Below, piece after piece: positions 55,112 to 64,000 of a stretch of DNA of 64,000 bases. The notes below the pieces were generated by a model. The model made no database searches. It was not told where the DNA came from and was given only the letters and a program-made list of their open reading frames with translations. This stretch comes from Bacteroides_D sp963540065 (GTDB taxonomy: Bacteria > Bacteroidota > Bacteroidia > Bacteroidales > CAJPTX01): the NCBI GenBank assembly GCA_963540065.1, contig CAUTNK010000009.1, positions 1-64,000 of the forward strand, written 5' to 3'. How positions within the stretch are numbered: the first letter of the stretch is position 1; every line of letters begins with the position of its first letter. The translations under genes and the position numbers were made by a program.

Positions 55112-56049
55112 TGCGGAAAGTGATTCGTAACAGAGTACTGTTTATCATCTTTTTAGGGTTGTCGCCCATGTCTTTGTTGGCGCAAGTTCGAGATAATCTC
55201 TGGCAACCGGGCAATACATTGCAGCAAACACATCGCACATCTACCCTTACCACAGATACTACAAACCATTATCTATCTAGCAGCGAACAAAACTTACAAG
55301 CAGATAATAAGGCATCGATCTGGGAACAAACCGTCGACCTTTCTAAAAAAATTACAAGCAACGGATCGCTAAAAGTTGGCATCCATCTCGGTGCAACAGC
55401 GCCTACACGAATCCCAGACGGCGTAAGTGTACAGTCCTATGCCCCAAACTTTGCACCTGTGATCGGATTTAGCCGACGTTTCGACTTTTGGCGTCGCTTC
55501 GGTTTTCAGATTGGGCTCCAATTCGAGTACAAAGGGATGCAGACGCGCGCTAAAGTCCACGACTACTATACCGAAGTGAATAAAGAGCAGGATGGCGTCA
55601 TCGTTCGTTTCCGCGGGACATTTACCGGCGAAATCATGACCCAAGTCACCACCTCCTATGCTACCCTCCCCGTGTATTTCTACATGAATATTACGCCTAA
55701 GTACACCCTAAAAGCAGGTGGGTATGTCTCCTATGTCCTATCCAAATCCTTCACCGGAAGCGTAGAACACGGATACGTATGGACTCGCCCAACAGCCGAA
55801 TCCAAACAAAGCGACAAAATTTTTATCGAGCACGAGGATTTTAGCTTTTCTAAAGAAATGCGAAATTGGGACACCGGGATCGAACTCGCGGGCGTGCATC
55901 CCATCATCAACAATGTCTATCTGGAGATCGCAGCATCGATGGGGCTTATCTCCATTTTTGACAGAAATTTTACGGGCATCTCATACCCGATGCAAAATAT
56001 CTACCTCACGTTTGGCTTAGGATATAATTTCTCAAGCTATCATCGATAG
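55111..56049 (+). CDS. PorT-like outer-membrane beta-barrel protein
   Basis: A 312-residue outer-membrane protein with a signal peptide (about 1-25, MSLLAQ). It has about 60 polar linker residues and then a barrel (about 85-312) starting LKVGIHLGATAPTRIP and ending MQNIYLTFGLGYNFSSYHR. The family is the 'porin family / outer membrane protein beta-barrel' type. Its start overlaps the stop of the PCMD lipoprotein gene, so it is coupled to it. A membrane partner or anchor for that lipoprotein is plausible. No enzymatic motif is seen. Confidence 0.75.
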   Translation: MRKVIRNRVLFIIFLGLSPMSLLAQVRDNLWQPGNTLQQTHRTSTLTTDTTNHYLSSSEQNLQADNKASIWEQTVDLSKKITSNGSLKVGIHLGATAPTRIPDGVSVQSYAPNFAPVIGFSRRFDFWRRFGFQIGLQFEYKGMQTRAKVHDYYTEVNKEQDGVIVRFRGTFTGEIMTQVTTSYATLPVYFYMNITPKYTLKAGGYVSYVLSKSFTGSVEHGYVWTRPTAESKQSDKIFIEHEDFSFSKEMRNWDTGIELAGVHPIINNVYLEIAASMGLISIFDRNFTGISYPMQNIYLTFGLGYNFSSYHR

Positions 56050-56054
56050 TAGCG

Positions 56055-56687
56055 GTGCTTAACAACGCTGTTCGTACGCTTACCCTTTCGTTTCATGCCG
56101 TGACGCCGCCCGAGACCCGCGTTTCGGAACATGAGTGGGGGCAGCTCCTCCTAGACAACGGAATCGAAAACCTACACGTACGAAAACCAAATATGTCGGC
56201 AGACGAGCTCCGCGAATATTTACTCCCATACGTAGATAAAGGCTATGCTGGGCGCCTCGTACTCCATTCGCATTATCACCTCTGCACCGAACTCGGACTG
56301 GGAGGTATACATATTACCGAATCAGCTAAAGTTTCCTCCGAAACTTGGCATCAGTATCCACTCACCTCAATAGCTGTGCATAATCTCAACGAACTGCAAA
56401 AACCACAAATCGAACGCTTCCGGTATGCTGTAGTGAGTCCGGTGTTCCCGAGTATTTCCAAAAAAGGATATCAACCGCACTTTACCCTAGACCAGTTGGC
56501 ACAAGCAATACCGACCGCACACGTGCCCGTTGTTGCATTAGGCGGCGTAACTCCGGAGCATTGTCGAACTTTATACAGCATCGGGTGCTGCGGAATTCTC
56601 TTTTTGGGTTATCTTTGGGAAACAACCAGCAGGCGCACTTTTCAGAAAAGATTAGATACTATTAGGGATTGTCAATATTATGGATGA
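56055..56687 (+). CDS. Divergent thiamine phosphate synthase-like protein
   Basis: A 210-residue TIM-barrel protein of the ThiE/TenI family. YAVVSPVFPSISKKGYQP and VPVVALGGVTPEHCRTLYSIGCCGI match the phosphate-binding end of thiamine phosphate synthases. The N-terminal half differs: LHVRKPNMSADEL replaces the usual QLRxK segment and LHSHYHL replaces the usual NDR motif. It may be a ThiE of the TenI-like subclass or may lack synthase activity. It starts with GTG because no ATG fits. It overlaps thiD by 8 bp, which supports a thiamine role. Confidence 0.78.
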   Translation: MLNNAVRTLTLSFHAVTPPETRVSEHEWGQLLLDNGIENLHVRKPNMSADELREYLLPYVDKGYAGRLVLHSHYHLCTELGLGGIHITESAKVSSETWHQYPLTSIAVHNLNELQKPQIERFRYAVVSPVFPSISKKGYQPHFTLDQLAQAIPTAHVPVVALGGVTPEHCRTLYSIGCCGILFLGYLWETTSRRTFQKRLDTIRDCQYYG

Positions 56688-57426
56688 CCGACCTTACGCT
56701 CTCGCAATAGCAGGTTTCGACCCTACGGGGGGTGCGGGGATACTTGCTGATATAAAAACCATGGAAGCCCTAGACGTGCAGGGTTTAGCGGTACTATCGG
56801 CACGTACCGTACAAACGGAAGATACTTTCTACTCTTGCCAGTGGGAACGAGCTTCGCAGCTCTTTGCTACCGTCAAAACACTTAGCGATCGCTATCCTAT
56901 CAAAGCCGTAAAAATCGGGATCATGCCCTCGTCTATTCCACTGATGCGACTCGTTCGCTATTTGCATACACTCCTACCCGAGGTTCCGATTGTTATAGAT
57001 CCTGTAATGCACCCCTCTTCGGCAGACTATACGTTCATTGGAAATATCACCATGAACTTTTTGAAAATCTTACACCCTACCGATTTGCTAACTCCCAATA
57101 GTATAGAATACCGCAACCTTATTGCACCACTCTTTCGCCACAACGAATACCCTATCAACACGAATATCCTGGTCACGGGCGGACACGAGACCATCGGTTC
57201 GAGTACCATTACCGACCTCCTCTACACTCCCAATGGGAAATACGAACTACAAGTAAAACGCAGAGAAGGTAGCAAACACGGCACGGGGTGTGTCTTCTCG
57301 TCAGCAGTTGCCTCTTTTTTAGCACGCGGTTGGTCGCTTTTAGATGCATGTCGCGAAGCGCAAAACATTGTGGGGCAGTACATAGTAACTAGCAATACCC
57401 TACTTGGTCAGTTCCGTTTCCAGTAA
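56680..57426 (+). CDS. thiD: Hydroxymethylpyrimidine/phosphomethylpyrimidine kinase
   Basis: A 248-residue ribokinase-fold kinase phosphorylating HMP and HMP-phosphate for thiamine synthesis. AIAGFDPTGGAGILADIKTMEAL is the N-terminal substrate site, VIDPVMHPSSADYTF and DLLTPNSIEYRNL follow, and GSKHGTGCVFSSAVASFLARG carries the GTGC anion hole and catalytic cysteine region. It overlaps the ThiE-like gene. HMP synthase (ThiC) is not in the window, so salvage is possible. Confidence 0.93.
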   Translation: MDDRPYALAIAGFDPTGGAGILADIKTMEALDVQGLAVLSARTVQTEDTFYSCQWERASQLFATVKTLSDRYPIKAVKIGIMPSSIPLMRLVRYLHTLLPEVPIVIDPVMHPSSADYTFIGNITMNFLKILHPTDLLTPNSIEYRNLIAPLFRHNEYPINTNILVTGGHETIGSSTITDLLYTPNGKYELQVKRREGSKHGTGCVFSSAVASFLARGWSLLDACREAQNIVGQYIVTSNTLLGQFRFQ

Positions 57427-57514
57427 TGGCATATGGGTTGTATAGTTATACTAACATTTGTCTGCTACCATTTAAGTCGGATTACAGTGTTAATGCGGAA
57501 CTAGAGCCTTGCAC

Positions 57515-58153
57515 ATGTGGTTATTGATATTGTTGAAGGGCGTAGTTGTCGGGATTTGTGCCTCCGTTCCTCTAGGACCCATAGGTGTGATCTGCGTTCA
57601 GCAAACTGTAAATCGTGGTAGGCGTGCCGGATTTGTCAGTGGCTACGGTGCCGCACTTGCCGACACACTATTTGCTACGGTGGCACTCCTAAGTCTGACC
57701 GTTATCCTAGATTTTATTAAAGCACACCAGCAAATTATACAAATCGGCGGTGGGATTATCCTTATCATTCTTGGAGTCTTTACCTTTGTACGCAATACCG
57801 TACGCCAATTCCGTAAGGATCGCAAACGACCCAAAAACTACGCACAGAATTTAGCCTACATCTTCTTGCTAACACTCACCAATCCCTTTCCTATTTTTAT
57901 CTTTCTTACCCTTTTTACCGTCTTTGAAATCCACCAGAGCGATGCCTCTTTTGGGACCTTAACTGCTGCACTCCTCGGCGTACACCTCGGTGCAACGGCT
58001 TGGTGGTATATACTGAGCTATCTGGTGAGCCGCTTTCAGTCTTTTGTGCGACTTAAACAGTTATGGTGGATAAATAAAATCGCAGGGGCACTCATTATTC
58101 TCTTAGGCGTACTAGCTGTAGTCTACCCTCTCCTGTTCACAACCTCGGAATAG
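57515..58153 (+). CDS. LysE-family amino-acid exporter
   Basis: A 212-residue inner-membrane protein with six helices, of the LysE/RhtB export family. GVVVGICASVPLGPIGVICVQQTVNRGRRAGFVSGYGAALADTLFA is the conserved first pair of helices, and YIFLLTLTNPFPIFIFLTLFTVF carries the NP motif of the middle. ATG 57515 is preferred to a TTG 6 bp upstream. The substrate is unknown. Confidence 0.9.
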   Translation: MWLLILLKGVVVGICASVPLGPIGVICVQQTVNRGRRAGFVSGYGAALADTLFATVALLSLTVILDFIKAHQQIIQIGGGIILIILGVFTFVRNTVRQFRKDRKRPKNYAQNLAYIFLLTLTNPFPIFIFLTLFTVFEIHQSDASFGTLTAALLGVHLGATAWWYILSYLVSRFQSFVRLKQLWWINKIAGALIILLGVLAVVYPLLFTTSE

Positions 58154-58204
58154 TAACCCTACCAACTCAGATATCATATTTAAGAAACGGAGATCTGAAA
58201 ATAG

Positions 58205-59866
58205 ATGAAGACAATACTACTGAATGCGATACGAAAAGAGAAGCCCTACGTATTGCTACTGTTAGTGGGCGGTCTGTTGCATCTCTTTTTTGCTCTTGTC
58301 AATGTAGCAACAAACGATCTGGTTATCAACCCGATCATAGCCCTCGGGATGGCACTCCTCTTCTTTGTCTCGTTCCTCGTAAATACCGATACGCCTATCT
58401 CCCAACTACAAAAAGATATTCTAATCTACATCCTCGGGTTCATACTTATTGCTTATATCTTCCTAAGCGAAGGAGAGGATTTGCCTTTTGTTATGGCATT
58501 CTTCTATCCCATCTTTCTCAGTATCTTCCAAGTCAGACAGTGGCGATGGATTGCCTTTATCTATGGTTTGGTCTACTCGGTTTTGCTCCTACTGGGAGCA
58601 GAGGACGAGGAAAGTATGTACGGAACTGTAGATCTAACGGTACGACTCCTATTGTTAGTCCTGTATTTTTTACAAGTCCTTCTCATACTGTATTTTGCAT
58701 ACAACCAGCGCACTTCTACCCAAGAACTTTCAACGCAACTCGAGCAAGCCAATCGTTCGAACCGTCGACTCGTGGAGCTCTTTGAAAGTGTTGTCGCTAT
58801 TGCGCGCGATACTTCCGAAAACATGTCCATAATCATCAAAGACTTGGAGGACGTTGTCTTTGTCGACGAAAAATATACCAAGAGCCTCCGCGGATGTGTA
58901 CTTAGCCTCAGCACTATCTACGAACAGTTCCTACTCACACAAGAGCAAAACGAACTCTCGCGCTTCAACGTACACAACTTTCTGGTAAGCTTGGTACGGA
59001 ACAACTTTTCCGAATTTATGCAAGAGTTCGTCCCCAAATACTCTTTAGACGAAAATATCCCTGCCGAGATTATCGGTAACTCCAAACGACTCGCAGACGC
59101 CGTAAACCAATCTATCCAAGATCGGCTCTGGAAGAACATACACAACCGCCAATCGTTCGAAGTTAAAACCACCTACCTCAACACGCAAGAAGTTAAATAC
59201 GTACTCATACAGCTACGTTGCGGAAACATCCCATACCCCGACGCTAAGGAACTACAACAAAAACGCTCGGAAGAACTCGAAGATCTGATCGGCGTGCGGC
59301 TATTCACGCAGACCACCGACCGTGGAATGGTGGTCTCCTTCTTTTTGCATGTACTGGAAGATACGGCAGCGCAAAATGTACCTGATGCGCACCCACAACC
59401 CACTATCGGACTGCGTGATATCAGTATCGACTTCGAAACAGCCAAAGCTGCCATTAAAGATCTCCACGTATTAGTCGCCGAGGATAATGATATCAACCAG
59501 AAGGTTATGACCTTCCTCCTTGCCAACTACGTAGCTACTATCGATATAGTTTCCGACGGACGAAAGCTACTACAAAAACTAAACGAACAGGAATACGACC
59601 TCATCCTCACCGATGTTCAGATGCCGCATCTAAACGGATTGCAAGCTACCAAACACATCCGCGAAGTGGAACATATGAACGGTGGGCATATCCCCATCAT
59701 CGCACTAACCGCATATGCTTTACCGGGCGAACGCGAGAAATGCCTAAAAGCTGGAATGGACGAGTTCCTCTGTAAGCCCTTCGACGACGAACATCTGGTC
59801 ATCCTCATGGCTAGTGTACTCGAAAAAGACATTCCCTATCGTAAAGACATACAATATCAATTCTGA
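58205..59866 (+). CDS. Membrane hybrid sensor with degenerate kinase core and intact receiver
   Basis: A 553-residue two-component protein. Six N-terminal helices (about 15-175) are followed by a short coiled coil (TSTQELSTQLEQANRSNRRLVELF). The region where HisKA and HATPase domains should lie (about 195-395) has no H-box histidine, no DxGxG G1 box and only a vague N-box resemblance (SKRLADAVNQSIQDRL). A late segment, GVRLFTQTTDRGMVVSFFLHVLE, looks like the end of an ATPase domain. The receiver domain (about 420-545) is intact: E426/D427, phosphoacceptor D470 in LTDVQMP, T/A in ALTAYA and K524. It probably acts as a receiver for another kinase. Confidence 0.75.
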   Translation: MKTILLNAIRKEKPYVLLLLVGGLLHLFFALVNVATNDLVINPIIALGMALLFFVSFLVNTDTPISQLQKDILIYILGFILIAYIFLSEGEDLPFVMAFFYPIFLSIFQVRQWRWIAFIYGLVYSVLLLLGAEDEESMYGTVDLTVRLLLLVLYFLQVLLILYFAYNQRTSTQELSTQLEQANRSNRRLVELFESVVAIARDTSENMSIIIKDLEDVVFVDEKYTKSLRGCVLSLSTIYEQFLLTQEQNELSRFNVHNFLVSLVRNNFSEFMQEFVPKYSLDENIPAEIIGNSKRLADAVNQSIQDRLWKNIHNRQSFEVKTTYLNTQEVKYVLIQLRCGNIPYPDAKELQQKRSEELEDLIGVRLFTQTTDRGMVVSFFLHVLEDTAAQNVPDAHPQPTIGLRDISIDFETAKAAIKDLHVLVAEDNDINQKVMTFLLANYVATIDIVSDGRKLLQKLNEQEYDLILTDVQMPHLNGLQATKHIREVEHMNGGHIPIIALTAYALPGEREKCLKAGMDEFLCKPFDDEHLVILMASVLEKDIPYRKDIQYQF

Positions 59867-59893
59867 CACGCGAGTACAAACACGCCTAACTCG

Positions 59894-60667
59894 ATGTCTA
59901 CCTTTCTCTTTCCAGATACCATCTTTGGACCTGTCGTAAGTCGGCGGCTCGGAATCTCCTTGGGCGTAAACCTACTCCCAACTGCAAGCAAGTTTTGTAA
60001 CTTTAATTGCATTTACTGCGAATGTGGATGGACAAAACAAAAAGAGAAACCCCTCCTGCCTTCACGTTCCTTCATCCGTGAGCAACTCTCCCAACGACTA
60101 CAAGAACGTGCCCACAATGGAGAAAAACTAGACGTAATTACCTTTGCTGGGAATGGCGAACCAACCATCCACCCGCTTTTCCCCGAAATTATAGACGATA
60201 CCCTCGAAGTGCGCAACCGCTATTTCCCAAGTGCTCGAATTGTAGTACTATCCAATGCTACTATGCTTCATCAAGCAAAAGTAGTTGCTGCCCTCAAAAA
60301 AATAGATCAAGCCGTTCTGAAACTAGATTCTGCTCGAAACCCAACAATGCAACTTATCGACGGACCGCAGATGTCCCTAACCGTAGAACAAATTGTAGAG
60401 CGATTGCACAACTTCGGACACGAGTACACACTACAAACTCTTTTCCTTACGGGTTCGCACAACGGGCAAATTGTAGATAATACAACACCCGAAGAGTTGG
60501 ATGCTTGGCTCGAGAAGGTGGCATATCTACGTCCACGCGACGTAATGATTTATACCATAGACCGCGATACACCAGAAGCCGATTTACACAAAGTTCCCCT
60601 CGCTCAATTAGAAGCTATAGCGCGCCGCGTCGATGCTCTCGGTATTTCAACACAAGTACGTGGTTAA
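59894..60667 (+). CDS. COG0731-type radical SAM protein
   Basis: A 257-residue radical SAM enzyme with C35-x3-C39-x2-C42 (CNFNCIYC) plus C44 just after it. GPVVSRRLGISLGVNLLP at the start, ITFAGNGEPTIHP (the GEP-type SAM motif) and the following LKLDSA strand match the COG0731 Fe-S oxidoreductase family related to the Tyw1 core. It has no SPASM or other C-terminal domain. The substrate is unknown. It is not part of the RiPP locus. dxs starts 23 bp after its stop. Confidence 0.88.
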   Translation: MSTFLFPDTIFGPVVSRRLGISLGVNLLPTASKFCNFNCIYCECGWTKQKEKPLLPSRSFIREQLSQRLQERAHNGEKLDVITFAGNGEPTIHPLFPEIIDDTLEVRNRYFPSARIVVLSNATMLHQAKVVAALKKIDQAVLKLDSARNPTMQLIDGPQMSLTVEQIVERLHNFGHEYTLQTLFLTGSHNGQIVDNTTPEELDAWLEKVAYLRPRDVMIYTIDRDTPEADLHKVPLAQLEAIARRVDALGISTQVRG

Positions 60668-60690
60668 CTTCTAAAGGAAAGTCCGTTACC

Positions 60691-62613
60691 ATGGAACTGT
60701 CCCCGGATCCGCGGATCTCCCTTTTAGAACAAATTACCACTCCCGAAGATCTCAAGCAATTTGCCCTCACCGATCTGCCACAAATCGCCGACGAACTTCG
60801 ACAATTCATTATTCGTTCGGTAGCCACCAATCCCGGGCATCTTGGCTCTAATCTCGGCGTAGTAGAACTAACCCTAGCATTGCTCTACGTATACGATCCA
60901 CCGCACGATCACATCATTTGGGACGTCGGACACCAAGCCTACTCCTACAAAATCCTCACCGGACGACGTACAGCATTTACCACAAACCGCCACTATCATG
61001 GCTTATGCGGCTTCCCTCTTCGTAGCGAAAGTATATACGACTGCTTTGGAACCGGACACAGTTCTACCTCTATTTCCGCAGCTTTAGGAATGGCAACAGC
61101 CAATCGTCTCTCGCAAACAGCACAACATACCATTGCTATCATCGGAGACGGTGCGCTAACAGGAGGTATGGCTTTTGAAGCACTGAACAATGGCGGCGCA
61201 ACTACCAACGATTTGCTCGTCGTCCTCAACGACAACAACATGTCGATCGACCCAAACGTCGGAGCTCTTAAAGAATATCTGTTGGATATCTCTACATCGC
61301 CACGCTACAACCGCTTCAAAGAGCATGTCTGGAATATACTATCCGCATCGCCCTTCAAACGAAAAGGACTACGAACATTTACACAAAATATAGACCGAGC
61401 CCTAAAAGGTGCCATACTCAAGGGGAGTAACCTGTTCGAAGAATTCGGGTTCCGCTATTTCGGTCCGATTGACGGACACGATGTCGAGTACCTAGCCATG
61501 ATCCTCCACGATCTAAAAGCCCTCCCAGGGCCTAAACTTTTGCACTGCGTAACAGAAAAAGGACACGGCTACGAACCTGCCATTCGCGAGCAAACACTCT
61601 GGCACGCACCCGGAAAATTCGACTATGCTACCGGCGAACGTATTGCAGATAAAAAGCCCCGCGCGCCACGCTATCAGGATGTGTTCGGAAAAACTATTCT
61701 GGAACTAGCACGCAATAACCAGCATATTGTCGGAATAACACCCGCCATGCCAACAGGCTCCTCCCTCTCTATGTTAATGCAGGAACTCCCCGAACAAGCC
61801 TTCGATGTCGGAATCGCCGAACCGCACGCCGTCACTTTTGCTGCAGGACTCGCCGTGGAAGGCTATACCCCCTTTTGTGTCATCTACTCGTCGTTTCTAC
61901 AGCGCGCTTACGACCAAATTATACACGACGTAGCACTACAAAACCTACACGTTATCTTCTGTTTGGATCGTGCAGGACTTGTCGGTGACGACGGCGCTAC
62001 ACATCACGGAGCTTTCGATTTAGCCTATTTGCGTCCGATCCCGAACCTGACCATTTGTGCTCCAAGCGATGAATACGAAATGGATGCCATGTTACGCCTA
62101 GCCGCAAACTCCTGCGGACCATGGGCTATCCGCTACCCACGAGGCGAAGCACTCGGTGCCACTGCCGAACACGCTACAACCGATCTCACTCGTGGCAAAG
62201 CGCGTTGTATTAGCTCCGAATCCAATTGCAGCGCTGTATTTCTTACTCTAGGCACTACATACAAAAACGTATTAGAGGCTCGCCAGCTCTTAGCACAAGA
62301 GGGAAGTATCGTAGCACATTACGACTTCCGATTCTTAAAACCACTCGACACTTCGCTTTTAAGCTTACTTACAAGCCAATACACGCTATTTTTTACCGTG
62401 GAGGATGGAATACTAGCCGGAGGCTTCGGAACTGCAATTCTGGAAGCTTTAGCGCCTGTTTTAGGATCCGTTCACCTCACCCGTTTCGGAATCCCCGATA
62501 CCTTCATAGCGCACGGATCAGTAGCACAGCTACAAGACGAATGCGGTTACAGTGCGCAGAAACTCTACCAAGCCGTAAAAGAGAAAATAAATACCAACCT
62601 GCAAAAGAGTTGA
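60691..62613 (+). CDS. dxs: 1-deoxy-D-xylulose-5-phosphate synthase
   Basis: A 640-residue thiamine-diphosphate enzyme that joins pyruvate and glyceraldehyde 3-phosphate in the MEP isoprenoid pathway. HIIWDVGHQAYSYKILTGR holds a catalytic histidine (about 84), GDGALTGGMAFEALN (about 152) and NDNNMSIDPNVG bind ThDP and magnesium, and GIAEPHAVTFAAGLA carries the cofactor-activating glutamate. A C-terminal transketolase domain is complete. The ATG at 60691 follows AAAGGAAA; a longer frame from 60505 lies inside the radical SAM gene and is rejected. It needs thiamine, which the nearby thi genes help supply. Confidence 0.96.
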   Translation: MELSPDPRISLLEQITTPEDLKQFALTDLPQIADELRQFIIRSVATNPGHLGSNLGVVELTLALLYVYDPPHDHIIWDVGHQAYSYKILTGRRTAFTTNRHYHGLCGFPLRSESIYDCFGTGHSSTSISAALGMATANRLSQTAQHTIAIIGDGALTGGMAFEALNNGGATTNDLLVVLNDNNMSIDPNVGALKEYLLDISTSPRYNRFKEHVWNILSASPFKRKGLRTFTQNIDRALKGAILKGSNLFEEFGFRYFGPIDGHDVEYLAMILHDLKALPGPKLLHCVTEKGHGYEPAIREQTLWHAPGKFDYATGERIADKKPRAPRYQDVFGKTILELARNNQHIVGITPAMPTGSSLSMLMQELPEQAFDVGIAEPHAVTFAAGLAVEGYTPFCVIYSSFLQRAYDQIIHDVALQNLHVIFCLDRAGLVGDDGATHHGAFDLAYLRPIPNLTICAPSDEYEMDAMLRLAANSCGPWAIRYPRGEALGATAEHATTDLTRGKARCISSESNCSAVFLTLGTTYKNVLEARQLLAQEGSIVAHYDFRFLKPLDTSLLSLLTSQYTLFFTVEDGILAGGFGTAILEALAPVLGSVHLTRFGIPDTFIAHGSVAQLQDECGYSAQKLYQAVKEKINTNLQKS

Positions 62614-62663
62614 ATGCGACTGCCTCTTCAACAGTCTAAAACCTAATATCCGCTCAATAGCTC

Positions 62664-63914
62664 TTACGCCTCCTTCGCTTTCAGACGTCGGTACTCTGCC
62701 ACCAAATGCTTCCGACTCTGCAGTACTTGCCAGCGGTACACAAAAAACGACGCTACAAAATAAACTGCACACTGTATCCAAAGAGCGAAGTACTCGAAAC
62801 GAACTTCCCACAGACTAGCACCCATACTATTGATTTTCACAAAGCCGTTAATACCAAACGTCGACGGGAAAAGATACGATACGTAGCGCCAAAAAGGAGA
62901 AATAGACGACCCCGGCCACGAAATACCCGAAAGGAATAAAAGCGGTATCGACGTAAAGACAAATAGCAACATACACGTCTCCCGATTCTTAATCACCACC
63001 GAAGCCGTCATTGAGAAAAAGATACACGCCAACAAATACGGCACTACAAAACCTAACAACGTTTCCGGAACTGCTATCTGTAGCAAATTAAACATCCGCG
63101 GGACGGCACAAAGCACGTAAACAGAAACAATGAGGTAAAGCAGAAAATAGCACATACCCTTACCAAAAAGGATGCGCAACGTCCCGTCGTAATGCCGATT
63201 CATCGGTATCAGGTCGCGATACTTATTCCCCTCGCGCATAGTACCTGCCGACATGCCAACCCCCAGCAACATCGTCTGCTGTAAGAGTAGGATCAATACC
63301 GCAGGTAACAGGAACGACGCGAAGCCCGTCGTTGGATTAAAAAGCGCCACCTCCTCGTACTTGACCGGATAAGCCATCATTTCCTCTTGCTGGGCTGTAG
63401 TGGCGCCACTGCGTCGGATCTTTATCTCCTTATTCATATCCAACGACACCAAGGTATTAGACATAACCAACGACTTGTAGTAGAGCAAACTCCCCATATC
63501 GCAAAAGAGCGTGATGTTCGTTTGTTCGCCATGTGCGAGATCCCGACTAAAGGTTTCCGGAATATAAATAATCCCATACGCCTCGTTAAGCTTAAGCGCC
63601 ATCCGTGCTTCCTCTATATCCGCACACTGCGCTACAATTTCCACGTCAGGGGTTGCGTCTACATTCCGGATATACTCCCGACTCAACGACGAGTGATCCT
63701 GATCTACTACCACCACCGGTACCTCATGCAACACCTCGCGCGAATAAACATAGCTATACACCAACGGGTAAAACAAGGGAACTAGGATAAAAAAGATGAA
63801 AATGCCCTGATCGTGAAAAACTCCACGCACCTCCTCCCAGAAAACATAAATCGTACTCTGTATCCCGCGACGAATAGCGCCCCAAAAACCTCCTCCAGAC
63901 ATGAACCTAATCAC
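62664..63914 (-). CDS. ABC-2 type permease (YhhJ/YbhR-like)
   Basis: A 416-residue inner-membrane permease of the ABC-2 exporter family. One helix near residues 38-58 is followed by a large periplasmic domain (about 60-215, EVPVVVVDQDHSSLSREYIRNVDATPDVEIV) and five helices (about 220-400) with SGISWPGSSISPFWRYVSYLFPSTFGINGF. The substrate is unknown; relatives export drugs or lipids. GTG 63914 overlaps the previous gene's stop as GTGA; ATG 63902 is the alternative start. It converges with dxs across 50 bp. Confidence 0.88.
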   Translation of the reverse strand: MIRFMSGGGFWGAIRRGIQSTIYVFWEEVRGVFHDQGIFIFFILVPLFYPLVYSYVYSREVLHEVPVVVVDQDHSSLSREYIRNVDATPDVEIVAQCADIEEARMALKLNEAYGIIYIPETFSRDLAHGEQTNITLFCDMGSLLYYKSLVMSNTLVSLDMNKEIKIRRSGATTAQQEEMMAYPVKYEEVALFNPTTGFASFLLPAVLILLLQQTMLLGVGMSAGTMREGNKYRDLIPMNRHYDGTLRILFGKGMCYFLLYLIVSVYVLCAVPRMFNLLQIAVPETLLGFVVPYLLACIFFSMTASVVIKNRETCMLLFVFTSIPLLFLSGISWPGSSISPFWRYVSYLFPSTFGINGFVKINSMGASLWEVRFEYFALWIQCAVYFVASFFVYRWQVLQSRKHLVAEYRRLKAKEA

Positions 63915-64000
63915 GGTATATATTTATAGTGGTAAAGAGCATTGTGCAAACGACGACCGATCAGAAACGGCAGCAACATAAAGAGCAATAAACCCAAGTA
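63911..64000 (-). CDS. C-terminal end of a second ABC-2 permease (partial)
   Basis: The last 29 codons of a gene that continues beyond the window. The visible residues are one hydrophobic helix (LGLLLFMLLPFLIG) followed by a basic, tyrosine-rich tail, HNALYHYKYIP. Such an end, four bases overlapping the next permease start, fits the tandem ABC-2 permease pairs seen with YhhJ-like genes. Identity as a permease is inferred from this context. Confidence 0.6.
   Translation of the reverse strand, partial: YLGLLLFMLLPFLIGRRLHNALYHYKYIP

Noticed and set aside
59894..60667. COG0731 radical SAM protein as a second RiPP maturase
   Set aside because: No SPASM or recognition domain and no small precursor gene beside it.

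Overview
The window reads as the chromosome of a member of the Bacteroidota, most likely Porphyromonas or a close relative. Evidence: a C-terminal type IX secretion sorting domain (first gene), repeated TAnnTTTG promoter boxes (the Bacteroides-type -7 element), little use of strong Shine-Dalgarno sites, and families typical of the phylum (DUF5686, DUF1573, PCMD lipoprotein, PorT-like barrels, tandem-Usp protein, POT-type transporter). I see no rRNA, tRNA, CRISPR array or intact insertion sequence.

Layout. 0.2-3.9 kb: a repeat-rich T9SS cargo protein (minus). 4.2-6.3 kb: a single-chain nuclease-methyltransferase. 6.4-13.1 kb: a complete, tightly packed RiPP operon on the minus strand: precursor peptide, RRE-radical SAM-SPASM maturase, outer-membrane beta-barrel, C39-peptidase ABC exporter and a shortened HlyD-like adaptor. 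It is divergent from a PAS/LuxR-type regulator (13.3-14.1 kb); the shared intergenic region carries two identical palindromic sites 22 bp apart. 14.1-19.1 kb: housekeeping genes (ssb, ffh, usp, folA, dnaB). 19.1-22.2 kb: a second single-chain restriction-modification enzyme of the type ISP family without the translocase. 22.3-24.6 kb: small barrel, DUF1573 protein, EamA transporter. 24.7-36.4 kb: a probable long operon of a TPR protein, outer-membrane barrel, three tandem paralogous GT2 glycosyltransferases, an O-antigen ligase/polymerase, HAD phosphatase, RidA, Mrp and NifU-like protein. 36.6-44.0 kb: glucosaminidase-LysM protein, DUF5686 protein, RecQ, MlaE/MlaF. 44.2-49.9 kb: a heterodimeric ABC exporter-type pair and a POT-family transporter whose transcripts begin with the same 16-nt element, separated by about 560 bp holding two terminators, one of them on the minus strand with no visible gene. 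50.0-64 kb: PhoH, coiled-coil protein, PCMD lipoprotein and barrel, ThiE-like and ThiD, LysE exporter, a degenerate hybrid sensor kinase, a COG0731 radical SAM protein, Dxs, and an ABC-2 permease pair cut by the window end.

The most interesting part is the RiPP locus at 6.4-14.1 kb. A 62-residue precursor with a double-glycine leader carries two copies of a GCGL(F/W)NGxC unit. The neighbouring genes supply recognition and radical modification, leader removal with inner-membrane export, an outer-membrane step and regulation. The product, its linkage chemistry and its role (bacteriocin, signal or other) cannot be read from sequence alone.
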